This document shows positions 21,906 through 29,063 of a DNA stretch of 31,598 bases, piece after piece. The notes beneath the pieces are model-generated. The model had not been told where the DNA came from, did not search any database, and was given only the letters and a program-made list of their open reading frames with translations. Both the position numbers and the translations under genes were made by a program. Positions within the stretch are counted from its first letter, which is position 1, and each line of letters opens with the position of its first letter. The stretch comes from Clostridia bacterium (GTDB lineage Bacteria; Bacillota; Clostridia; Oscillospirales; Acutalibacteraceae), in contig CAAFXQ010000032.1 in assembly GCA_900767015.1 (NCBI GenBank), positions 1-31,598 on the forward strand. The letters are read 5' to 3'.

Positions 21906-24900
21906 ATGTCAGCGCTGTTTTTGAAAATCCTTAACCTCAGCATTACGGCAAGCTATGTCATAGCGGCGGTCGTGCTTCTTCGGCTGATTTTCCGCAAGAA
22001 AGCGCCGAAAAAGCTGATCTGTGCGCTGTGGGCTTTGGTCGGCTTGCGGCTCGTGTGTCCGTTTTCGCTTGAAAGCGTATTAAGCCTGATTCCGTCCGCA
22101 GAAACCGTTCCGCCGGAGATTGTGTCCTCTCCGGCTCCGCAGATTGCAAGCGGCTTTGCGGCTGTCAATTCCGTTGTCAACCCCGTCTTATCGGGAACCT
22201 TTGCTCCGGCTCCGGAACAAAGCGTCAGCCCCATGCAGATACTGACCGAGGCCGGCGCATGGGTGTGGATCGCCGGTATGCTTGCCGTTTGTCTGTACGG
22301 GCTTGTTTCCTATGGACGGCTGAAGAGAAAAATGTCGGACGCCGTTTTGCTGTCCGGTAACATCTTCGAAAGCGAAAAGGCGGATTCTCCGTTTATTCTC
22401 GGCTTTGTAAGACCGAAAATCTATCTTCCTTTTTCGCTGTCAAGCGCCGACCGTGAAAACGTGATTGCCCACGAGACGGCGCATTTAAAACGAAAAGATC
22501 ATATTATAAAGCCGCTTGCTTTCCTGCTTCTTGCGGTCTATTGGTTCAACCCCCTTGTGTGGGTGTCGTATGTGCTTTTGTGCCGGGATATCGAGCTTGC
22601 GTGCGATGAAAAGGTAATTCAAGCACTTTCCGAGGACAGCCGCAAGGTTTATGCAAAATCGCTTCTTGACTGCGCCGTAAAAAGAAAGAGTATCGCCGCC
22701 TGTCCCTTGGCGTTCGGCGAGATCGGCGTCAAGACAAGAATCAAGGGCGTCATGAACTACAAAAAGCCCGCCTTCTGGGTCGTTCTGATTACGGTTGCGG
22801 CAATCCTCATAACCTCGGTCTGCTTTTTAACGAACCCGAAAAAAGTCGGAGATACGGTCGGCTCCAACGATTTTGACAGCGTCACCGTTTATGAAAGCAA
22901 AACGGACTACGACGGAAAGGTAACCCTGTCGCTCATAGAAGCGTCCGTACGGACTCAATCGCCGTATTTTACGGTCAGACTCAAAAACGGAACGGACAAG
23001 GAGCTCGTGTTCGGCGAGCAGTTCTATCTTACAAAAGATGACAGCGAAAAAAGTATTGCGCAAGGTGATCGGATTTTCCATACCATCGGATATATGGTTA
23101 AGCCCGGTGCGGAATGTGACCACACCTATACTCTGGAAGACTATGACCTGAGCGAAAAGGGTAGCTATACGTTTTCGGTTCCGTTCACCATTGACGGCGA
23201 TGAAAAGGAATACAAGGTGACCCTCGGCTTTGGGCTTGCGGACAATATGCAGGTAATTAACCTGACCGTCAGTGAATACACGGTCGGGAATAAGAAAGAA
23301 TCCATTCAATCCGCTTCGGCTCTTATTGCTCCGCATACAACGAACGAGCTTGCAGGAACGGTTTTTGATATCACAAAGGTTGAGGGCGACGAAGTGACCA
23401 TAGTGCTCCGGGATTCGGACGGCAACAAGGCCAGCGAATTTACGCTGAAAAAAGACGGCGACAGCGTAACGTTCAGCGACGCTGTCGGTTCCGGTGAAAC
23501 TGCGACAAAAACCTACCGCTTTGTGATTACGGATATCCCGCCCGAATCTCAGGACACAGTCTATATTGCTTCCCGGGCTGTGTGGGAAAACGGAATGTTT
23601 TCTTCTCTTGCTCCAACAGGTATGCAGTATTGGATTACGGACAACGGGGAGCTTCTGACGAATGTTGACGACTCCCTCGAACCGTATGAAAGCCGGTGGA
23701 CGTCCTTAGGAACACTGACGGAAAGCGATCTGACGCTTGAAAAATTCAAAGCCTGCACTTCCTCGCTTGAATGGAGTTACGCCGTCACGCCCGAACAGCT
23801 TTTTGAGGAGAATAAGGAAATATTACACCTGAAATCCGACACCGCCACCTACACCGACTATTATCTTCTGCAGCAAAAGAACGGTGACCTCTATCTTGCG
23901 ACTGCGTTTGACGATACGTCTTTCCGTGCGGTTTATAAGCTGACGAATACAACGTCAGTTGCCGGCGGATATTACGGTGAGGTCACATGGACAAAGGGCG
24001 TTTATTCTTCCTTGGTTCCGTCGAATATCAAAGTCTTCCTGACAAGCGACAGAGAGCTTCTGACGTATACCCAAGATTCGAACGCACAAGACGGCGGTTA
24101 TTGGACTTCGGTCGGAAGGTTGTCGGACAGCGGTATTACGCAGGAGGAATTTCAAAATCACGTCAACGCTTCACAGTGGTGCGACTTTATGACGGTCGGG
24201 GAGCTTTTTGAAAATAATCGGGAGGTCTGGTATCTGAAAGCTGACACGGGCTTGTTTGAAAGCTATTATGTATTTGTGCAAAATGACGGCGAACGCTATC
24301 TTGCGCTCGGTTCAATCACCGATAAGGATATCCGGGGCGTTTATGAACTGGTTTTGCAAAACGCACCCGCCGAAACAAACGTCCGGACAGGCACCGAATA
24401 TCGCACGGCAAATGCCGAAAGCGGAAAAACCATACCCACGCTGACGCTCAACCGTAAAGACAACAGCTTTTCGTTCACCTTTGACCCATTAAGCTCCTAT
24501 TTAAGCTACGGCAAATACGAGCGCAAGAACGGTCAAATCATCTGTAAGACCGCCGACGGACAGTACAAGTATGTTTTCAAAGTCACAGACGAAGCTACGC
24601 TTGTTTTCGATAAAAAAGCGTCGTCACCCGTCAAGGTAACCGACAGCAAAATCGCAAGCGAAATCAAAGACGGTGCGGTGTTCTCCGCCAAAACGGATAC
24701 GAAAAAGCCGTTTGCCGATTTAACGGAAAGTGACATCGAAGAAATCACCGTCAGTGCGTCCCCGGACGGAACAGACGCCGATCTTTCCGCCGAACAGGTA
24801 AAAAGGGCAGTAACGCTTCTCAGAGGACTTGAAATTTATCAGTTCGACAACAGCTACACGGCATATGACGGACAGACGGTCAGCTTTTTTATCAAGAAAA

Positions 24901-25025
24901 AAGACGGAACCGCCGTACAGCTTGACGTGCTGTCTCCGTTCGCCGTGATTGATTCAACAGGCTATCTTGCGGACGAAAACACGCTTGAAAAGCTGAACGC
25001 TTTCGTGAATGAAATTTTTAAATAA
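21906..25025 (+). CDS. BlaR1-like M56 membrane metalloprotease with a large extracellular sensor region
   Basis: A 1039-residue sensor protease. The N-terminal membrane part has hydrophobic helices near residues 7-27, 38-54, 115-136 and 203-225. The zinc site is HETAH (189-193) with a further glutamate at 230 in ELACDE, as in family M56. A last membrane helix (about 289-310) leads to some 725 extracellular residues. BlaR1 has a penicillin-binding domain there; this protein shows no SxxK-type beta-lactam fold. Instead it has two tandem copies of an approximately 130-residue module (about 557-691 and 692-820) sharing G(M/V)(F/Y)SSL(A/V)P, WTS(L/V)G(T/R)L and ELLT, then a Lys/Thr-rich beta-strand region. 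The signal it detects is therefore probably not a beta-lactam (inference). Confidence 0.9.
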   Translation: MSALFLKILNLSITASYVIAAVVLLRLIFRKKAPKKLICALWALVGLRLVCPFSLESVLSLIPSAETVPPEIVSSPAPQIASGFAAVNSVVNPVLSGTFAPAPEQSVSPMQILTEAGAWVWIAGMLAVCLYGLVSYGRLKRKMSDAVLLSGNIFESEKADSPFILGFVRPKIYLPFSLSSADRENVIAHETAHLKRKDHIIKPLAFLLLAVYWFNPLVWVSYVLLCRDIELACDEKVIQALSEDSRKVYAKSLLDCAVKRKSIAACPLAFGEIGVKTRIKGVMNYKKPAFWVVLITVAAILITSVCFLTNPKKVGDTVGSNDFDSVTVYESKTDYDGKVTLSLIEASVRTQSPYFTVRLKNGTDKELVFGEQFYLTKDDSEKSIAQGDRIFHTIGYMVKPGAECDHTYTLEDYDLSEKGSYTFSVPFTIDGDEKEYKVTLGFGLADNMQVINLTVSEYTVGNKKESIQSASALIAPHTTNELAGTVFDITKVEGDEVTIVLRDSDGNKASEFTLKKDGDSVTFSDAVGSGETATKTYRFVITDIPPESQDTVYIASRAVWENGMFSSLAPTGMQYWITDNGELLTNVDDSLEPYESRWTSLGTLTESDLTLEKFKACTSSLEWSYAVTPEQLFEENKEILHLKSDTATYTDYYLLQQKNGDLYLATAFDDTSFRAVYKLTNTTSVAGGYYGEVTWTKGVYSSLVPSNIKVFLTSDRELLTYTQDSNAQDGGYWTSVGRLSDSGITQEEFQNHVNASQWCDFMTVGELFENNREVWYLKADTGLFESYYVFVQNDGERYLALGSITDKDIRGVYELVLQNAPAETNVRTGTEYRTANAESGKTIPTLTLNRKDNSFSFTFDPLSSYLSYGKYERKNGQIICKTADGQYKYVFKVTDEATLVFDKKASSPVKVTDSKIASEIKDGAVFSAKTDTKKPFADLTESDIEEITVSASPDGTDADLSAEQVKRAVTLLRGLEIYQFDNSYTAYDGQTVSFFIKKKDGTAVQLDVLSPFAVIDSTGYLADENTLEKLNAFVNEIFK

Positions 25026-25122
25026 ACAACATTTTCCGCAGTTTTTCGCATTTTTTCGGGAACAATAAAAATGAAGCCGCAATTCTGATACGGCTTCTGA
25101 AATCCGATCGGGAAGTGATTTT

Positions 25123-25338
25123 TTGGATCAAAACAAAAAGCACCGAAACAACCGAAGAAACGAAAATGACCCGTATAATCTCGGCGACATCAACGATTTT
25201 CTTTATGACCGCTTTACCGTGATGTCCGCAACGGAATGCACGGGACTGATCCCCTCTGAGCCGCAGACAGAGGAAGAACGGGAAAGCTACGAAGACATTT
25301 ACGACATCAACCAGCCAAAAGAAAACGCCGGAAAGTAA
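25123..25338 (+). CDS. Small hypothetical protein (71 aa, TTG start)
   Basis: A 71-residue acidic, hydrophilic protein with a basic, asparagine-rich N terminus and a compact central region with FLYDRFTVMSATECTGLIPS. No signal or membrane segment. The start is a TTG preceded by GGAAGTGA, a weak site. Support for coding: a well-formed terminator follows at 25377-25411, codon usage resembles the neighbours, and the central motif looks like a conserved clostridial small-protein signature as far as I can recall. Function is unknown. Confidence 0.6.
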   Translation: MDQNKKHRNNRRNENDPYNLGDINDFLYDRFTVMSATECTGLIPSEPQTEEERESYEDIYDINQPKENAGK

Positions 25339-25376
25339 GAACACTCTGTCGGTTCGTTCCGGCACCCGGAAATCAA

Positions 25377-25411
25377 AAGCCGCAGTCTGCAATACACAGG
25401 CTGCGGTTTTT
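25377..25411. terminator. Terminator between the small ORF and the HAD phosphatase gene
   Basis: CCGCAGTCTG (25380-25389) and CAGGCTGCGG (25397-25406) pair with one G-T wobble and are followed by TTTTT. It lies between convergent genes and may serve both. Confidence 0.8.
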
Positions 25412-25423
25412 GTCAGGCTTTCT

Positions 25424-25996
25424 TCAGCCTTTGATTTTTTTAATCTTGTTTCCTTTCACCATGAACACCCGCTTGGCGAACGGAAAAAGGAAGCTGTCGT
25501 TCATCGAATCGGTATAAAAATCGTCGATGACAGCGTCGGGAAAATCCTCCCGCAGGCAGTCGATCTTGCCCTCACGGAAGCAGGCTCTCGTGATGTCGCC
25601 GGTCTCAATATCAAAATGAGAGGCCACAAGATTTTTGATCCCGAGGCGGTCACAGATTTCACGCATCATAAAGTCCGGCGAAGCGGTGATGATAATGTCG
25701 TCCTCCCGCTGAATCTTTTTATAAAACGGCTTGATATTCTTTTCGTGCTTGTCCCAGAAGTCGTTGACAAGGCTCATCAGATCGACGTCGTTTTCACGGA
25801 AATATTCCTTAAGCTGTGCGGCGTATTTCGTCGAAAAATCCTCAAGTGAAATCTGACCCTTGTTGTACTTGTGCATGACCTTCACGACGGCGGGAAGAAA
25901 GCTGACGATCTTCGGGTCGTTTTTCAAATAGGCTAAAATGAACTGCACCGAGCTTTCCCCGTCATAAATCGTTTCGTCAAAATCGTAGGCATTCAT
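25424..25996 (-). CDS. HAD-superfamily hydrolase, subfamily IB (phosphoserine phosphatase-like)
   Basis: A 190-residue cytosolic phosphatase. Motif I is DFDET (Asp5 and Asp7, nucleophile and acid/base), motif II is the Ser in IITASPD, and the motif IV acidic pair lies in YTDSMND. The helical cap between motifs I and II is typical of subfamily IB (SerB and relatives). The substrate is unknown: phosphoserine is one option, a lipid or sugar phosphate another. I chose the ATG at 25996 because family members begin right at M-N-x-YDFD and a GGTGACGG site precedes it. An upstream in-frame ATG at 26032 lies only about 6 bases after the predicted transcription start. Confidence 0.88.
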   Translation of the reverse strand: MNAYDFDETIYDGESSVQFILAYLKNDPKIVSFLPAVVKVMHKYNKGQISLEDFSTKYAAQLKEYFRENDVDLMSLVNDFWDKHEKNIKPFYKKIQREDDIIITASPDFMMREICDRLGIKNLVASHFDIETGDITRACFREGKIDCLREDFPDAVIDDFYTDSMNDSFLFPFAKRVFMVKGNKIKKIKG

Positions 25997-26044
25997 ATCC
26001 GTCACCGGCGGAACCGTCCGCTTCCTTTCCATTTATAATTATAT

Positions 26045-26072
26045 ATTATACATGATTATTCGGGTTTTGCAA
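26045..26072 (-). promoter_or_regulatory. Promoter of the HAD hydrolase gene
   Basis: On the minus strand TTGCAA (26072-26067) and TATAAT (26050-26045) are 16 bases apart. It overlaps the 3' end of the PTS-like gene (stop at 26056-26058). Confidence 0.6.
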
Positions 26073-27069
26073 GCCTTAAGTATTCGTCTTTTACAAGACC
26101 GATTTTCTTGAAGATAAAGTGGAATAATAAGGATAACACAGCGGGGGCAATAACATGCATGACAACAATCAGGAGAATTGTTTTTGCACTGCCGAAGCTT
26201 TCGCTCATCGCCGAATAAGCACCGAACTGACCGACAAGACCGCTGGTACCCATTCCGGCGCCGGTTGCCGTATTCGTCATTTTGAGGACACAGGTGGAAA
26301 TCGGGCCGAGCACAGCGGCAGCAAGCGTCGGAGCAAGCGCAATCTGCGGATGGCGCATAATGTTGCCGAACTGAAGCATGCTCGTGCCGAGTCCCTGAGA
26401 AAGAAGTCCGCCGACTCCGTTTTCCTTATAGCTTGTAACGGCGAAGCCGATCATCTGCGCCGCACAGCCGACAGCAGCTGCACCGGCGGCGATTCCGTCG
26501 ATACCGAGCATGATGCAAAGGGCAGCGGAGCTTATCGGAGCGGTCAGAATCAGACCGACAAGCACGGAAACGGTGATGCCCATCGGGAACGGGTGAAGCT
26601 GAGTTGCGGCGTTGATAACCGAGCCGAGCCACGTCATGAACTGCGAAAGATACGGGCCGACAAGCATCGCAATAAGACCGCCGGAAACAATCGTCACAAT
26701 CGGAGTAATCACGATATCGATTTTTGTCTTTCCGGCAACAAGCGAGCCGATCTCATTTGCTACAACGGCGGCGGCAAAGGCACCGACCGGGCCTCCGGCG
26801 GCGTAGCCGTACGCACCGACGGCGATACACGAGAAAATAACAAGCGGCTTTGCGCCGAGTCCGTGAGCGATGGCCGCACCGATGGCGGCGCCGACAACGG
26901 GAGACGAAGCGGCGAGCACTTCTGTCATCGGAGAAAGAAAATCAAGATGCGGGATTTTGGCGATCTGGCTGATGATAAGGCCGACAATCAGCGAAGAAAA
27001 AAGGCCGAGCGCCATCGCACTCATCGCATCGACAAAGTAACGTTTGAGGTATTTTTTAATGGTTTTCAT
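26056..27069 (-). CDS. PTS EIIC-like integral membrane protein (EIIC_2 type)
   Basis: A 337-residue multispanning membrane protein with about nine to ten hydrophobic helices. It carries features of the stand-alone phosphotransferase-system EIIC_2 family: an N-terminal MALGLFSSLIVGLII helix, glycine-rich reentrant-like segments (AAIGAAIAHGLGAKPLV, LHPFPMGITVSVLVG) and GAGMGTSGLVGQFGAY near the C terminus. No EIIA or EIIB gene is adjacent, so whether it works as a phosphotransferase permease or as another small-molecule carrier is open. I chose the ATG at 27069 because AAAGGAGAG sits upstream of it; the in-frame GTG at 27093 is before that site. A promoter lies at 27165-27193. Confidence 0.85.
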   Translation of the reverse strand: MKTIKKYLKRYFVDAMSAMALGLFSSLIVGLIISQIAKIPHLDFLSPMTEVLAASSPVVGAAIGAAIAHGLGAKPLVIFSCIAVGAYGYAAGGPVGAFAAAVVANEIGSLVAGKTKIDIVITPIVTIVSGGLIAMLVGPYLSQFMTWLGSVINAATQLHPFPMGITVSVLVGLILTAPISSAALCIMLGIDGIAAGAAAVGCAAQMIGFAVTSYKENGVGGLLSQGLGTSMLQFGNIMRHPQIALAPTLAAAVLGPISTCVLKMTNTATGAGMGTSGLVGQFGAYSAMSESFGSAKTILLIVVMHVIAPAVLSLLFHFIFKKIGLVKDEYLRLAKPE

Positions 27070-27164
27070 TTTTGACTCTCCTTTCGTTTTCACAACGAAA
27101 CCGGTAATCCTGAACTTCCGGGTAATCTTTCCGGCAACGCCGCCGGCCGCCCGAAATTTTTAAC

Positions 27165-27193
27165 ATTATAAACCGCCGTGTCGATAAAATCAA
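27165..27193 (-). promoter_or_regulatory. Promoter of the EIIC-like gene
   Basis: On the minus strand TTGATT (27193-27188) and TATAAT (27170-27165) are 17 bases apart. The leader of about 90 bases contains GC-rich self-complementary sequence (CCGGCAACGCCGCCGG region near 27130-27147). Confidence 0.7.
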
Positions 27194-27304
27194 TATTTTT
27201 CCGGAATTTTCGGCAAGTCACGGCATCAATTTATTTATGATTAAAGTAGACTACTTATAATTACCGTTATTATCACCAAAATGAAAGGAAGCGTCATTGC
27301 AATT

Positions 27305-27694
27305 ATGTACAGATTGCGTGAGTTTATGCGGGGCCGTTACGGGCTGGATCCGCTCAATATCTTTCTGATTGTCCTCGGCTGCGTTCTGACCTTTATTCTT
27401 TCTTTCGTCGGAAGAAGATTCGATAAGCTTATCGGTCTGATTCCCTATCTCTTCGTCCTTTTCCGGACGTTATCGACCAATATTGACGCCCGTCAAAAAG
27501 AAAACGAGCGGTTCATGAAGATCTGGCTTCCCGTTTACGGCTTCTTTTCCGTAAAATACAAGCACTCGAAGGATAAAGAGCACCGGTATTTCAAGTGTCC
27601 CGAATGCAAGCACACCTTACGGGTGCCGAAGGGCAAGGGAAAAATCGAAATTACCTGTCCGTTCTGCAACCGCAAATTCAAAAAGAAAACATGA
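27305..27694 (+). CDS. Small membrane protein with a C-terminal zinc ribbon
   Basis: A 129-residue protein. The N-terminal half has two hydrophobic segments (about residues 17-34 and 41-56). The C-terminal half has CPEC (98-101) and CPFC (118-121), a likely four-cysteine zinc ribbon with a basic tail. It is a recognised pattern in clostridial hypothetical proteins but has no known function. I chose the ATG at 27305, giving the N terminus MYRLREFMRGRYGLD, with GGAAG about 13 bases upstream. An in-frame ATG at 27281 has no ribosome site. A TATAAT at 27256-27261 may be its -10 box; the -35 box is weak. Confidence 0.8.
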   Translation: MYRLREFMRGRYGLDPLNIFLIVLGCVLTFILSFVGRRFDKLIGLIPYLFVLFRTLSTNIDARQKENERFMKIWLPVYGFFSVKYKHSKDKEHRYFKCPECKHTLRVPKGKGKIEITCPFCNRKFKKKT

Positions 27695-27700
27695 CATTCC

Positions 27701-27729
27701 CCCGCCGGCTTGTAAAATCGGCGGGTTTG
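27701..27729 (+). terminator. Terminator of the zinc-ribbon gene, overlapping the rfbB promoter
   Basis: CCCGCCG (27701-27707) and CGGCGGG (27719-27725) form a perfect stem followed by TTTGTT. Its loop contains the -35 box of the next gene. Confidence 0.7.
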
Positions 27730-27738
27730 TTATATAAT
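27710..27738 (+). promoter_or_regulatory. Promoter of rfbB nested in the preceding terminator
   Basis: TTGTAA (27710-27715) and TATAAT (27733-27738) are separated by 17 bases. The -35 box lies in the loop of the terminator at 27701-27729. Confidence 0.65.
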
Positions 27739-27765
27739 AGTAAAAAAGTCAAAGGAGAAGCGAAC

Positions 27766-28788
27766 ATGAAAACCTGTCTTGTTACCGGCGGCGCCGGCTT
27801 CATCGGTTCCAACTTCGTTTATTATATGCTCAAAGAGCACCCGGGCACAAGAATCGTCTGTCTTGACAAGCTGACCTACGCCGGAAATCTCGAAACGCTT
27901 GAAGAGGCGATGAAAAACCCGGACTTCCGTTTTGTCAAAGGCGACATCACCGACCGCAAAGCCGTTTATGCGCTTTTCGAGGAAGAGCACTTCGATGCCG
28001 TCATCAACTTTGCCGCCGAATCGCACGTTGACCGTTCCATCGACGAGCCGGAGATCTTTTTGAAAACGAACATCTTAGGGACACAGGTTTTGCTTGACGC
28101 CTGCCGCAAATACGGCAACATCCGCTTTCATCAGGTCTCGACCGACGAGGTTTACGGCGATCTGCCGCTTGACAGACCCGGCCTTTTCTTTACGGAAAGT
28201 ACGCCGATTCACACGTCCTCCCCCTACTCTGCGAGCAAGGCTTCGGCGGATCTTCTTGTCACGGCTTACCACAGAACCTACGGCTCTGCGGTGACAATCA
28301 GCCGCTGTTCCAACAACTACGGGCCGTACCACTTTCCGGAAAAGCTGATTCCGCTGATGATTACCAATGCGCTTTCCGATAAGGAACTGCCCGTTTACGG
28401 CGACGGCGCAAACGTCCGGGACTGGCTGTATGTTGAAGATCATTGCAAAGCGATCGACCAAATCGTCGAAAACGGCAAAATCGGCGAAATATACAACATC
28501 GGCGGCCACAACGAAAAAACAAACCTTGAGGTTGTCAGAACCGTTCTTAAAAAACTTGACAAGCCCGAGAGCCTGATCCGCTTCGTCAAGGACCGGCCCG
28601 GTCATGACAGACGGTACGCCATCGACCCGACGAAAATCAAAAATGAGCTCGGCTGGTTCCCCGAAACCGACTTTGACACCGGAATCGAAAAAACAGTCCG
28701 GTGGTATCTTGAAAACCGCACATGGTGGGAAAAGATCAAAAGCGGCGAGTACACCGAGTACTACGAGAAAATGTACAAAGACAGATAA
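27766..28788 (+). CDS. rfbB: dTDP-glucose 4,6-dehydratase
   Basis: A 340-residue extended short-chain dehydrogenase that converts dTDP-glucose to dTDP-4-keto-6-deoxyglucose, an early step toward dTDP-rhamnose and other deoxysugars. Seen: the NAD-binding GGAGFIGS (residues 8-15), the catalytic STDEVYGD with Thr126-Asp127-Glu128, YSASK with Tyr154 and Lys158, and SRCSNNYGPYHFPEKLIPL, characteristic of RfbB/RmlB. The ATG at 27766 follows AAAGGAG. The usual partners rfbA, rfbC and rfbD are not in the window; the gene is monocistronic with its own promoter and terminator. Confidence 0.96.
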   Translation: MKTCLVTGGAGFIGSNFVYYMLKEHPGTRIVCLDKLTYAGNLETLEEAMKNPDFRFVKGDITDRKAVYALFEEEHFDAVINFAAESHVDRSIDEPEIFLKTNILGTQVLLDACRKYGNIRFHQVSTDEVYGDLPLDRPGLFFTESTPIHTSSPYSASKASADLLVTAYHRTYGSAVTISRCSNNYGPYHFPEKLIPLMITNALSDKELPVYGDGANVRDWLYVEDHCKAIDQIVENGKIGEIYNIGGHNEKTNLEVVRTVLKKLDKPESLIRFVKDRPGHDRRYAIDPTKIKNELGWFPETDFDTGIEKTVRWYLENRTWWEKIKSGEYTEYYEKMYKDR

Positions 28789-28801
28789 AAGGTAACCTTG
28801 T

Positions 28802-28832
28802 AAAAGCTGCTTTGAAAAGAGCGGCTTTTTTG
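28802..28832 (+). terminator. Terminator of rfbB
   Basis: AAAAGCTGCT (28802-28811) and AGCGGCTTTT (28820-28829) pair with one G-T wobble and continue into a T run. Confidence 0.85.
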
Positions 28833-28948
28833 GTATCGGTTAGCGCCGCCAATCGGTTGGTTCCCGTTGAATTGTGACAAAAATTTAGCAAAACATATAA
28901 AAAACCATGAAATAATTTATAGAAACTATGCAAAATACACGCTTTCTG

Positions 28949-28977
28949 TTGACAATAGACCATTTTCGGTATATTAT
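28949..28977 (+). promoter_or_regulatory. Promoter of the pyrophosphatase gene
   Basis: TTGACA (28949-28954) and TATTAT (28972-28977) are separated by 17 bases. The transcript would have a leader of about 80 bases before the ATG at 29064. Confidence 0.75.
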
Positions 28978-29020
28978 TAAAGAATAAGAACGGACCTTTG
29001 TTTCGTTCTCGTTACGATGT

Positions 29021-29041
29021 GGCGGCTTTTCGCCGCTTTTT
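29021..29041 (+). terminator. Terminator-like hairpin in the pyrophosphatase leader
   Basis: GCGGC (29022-29026) and GCCGC (29032-29036) form a short stem followed by TTTTTG, located between promoter and ribosome site. A second hairpin, GAACG (28988-28992) / CGTTC (29004-29008), precedes it. The layout resembles an attenuator, but the stem is short. Confidence 0.45.
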
Positions 29042-29063
29042 GTTTCATGGAAAGGAGATAAGT

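Noticed and set aside
26155..27075. 306-codon open frame antisense to the EIIC-like gene
   Set aside because: Its composition is hydrophilic with no domain; the minus strand encodes a coherent multispanning membrane protein with promoter and ribosome site.
27766..28788. Complete dTDP-rhamnose operon
   Set aside because: Only rfbB is present; rfbA, rfbC and rfbD were looked for on both sides and not found.
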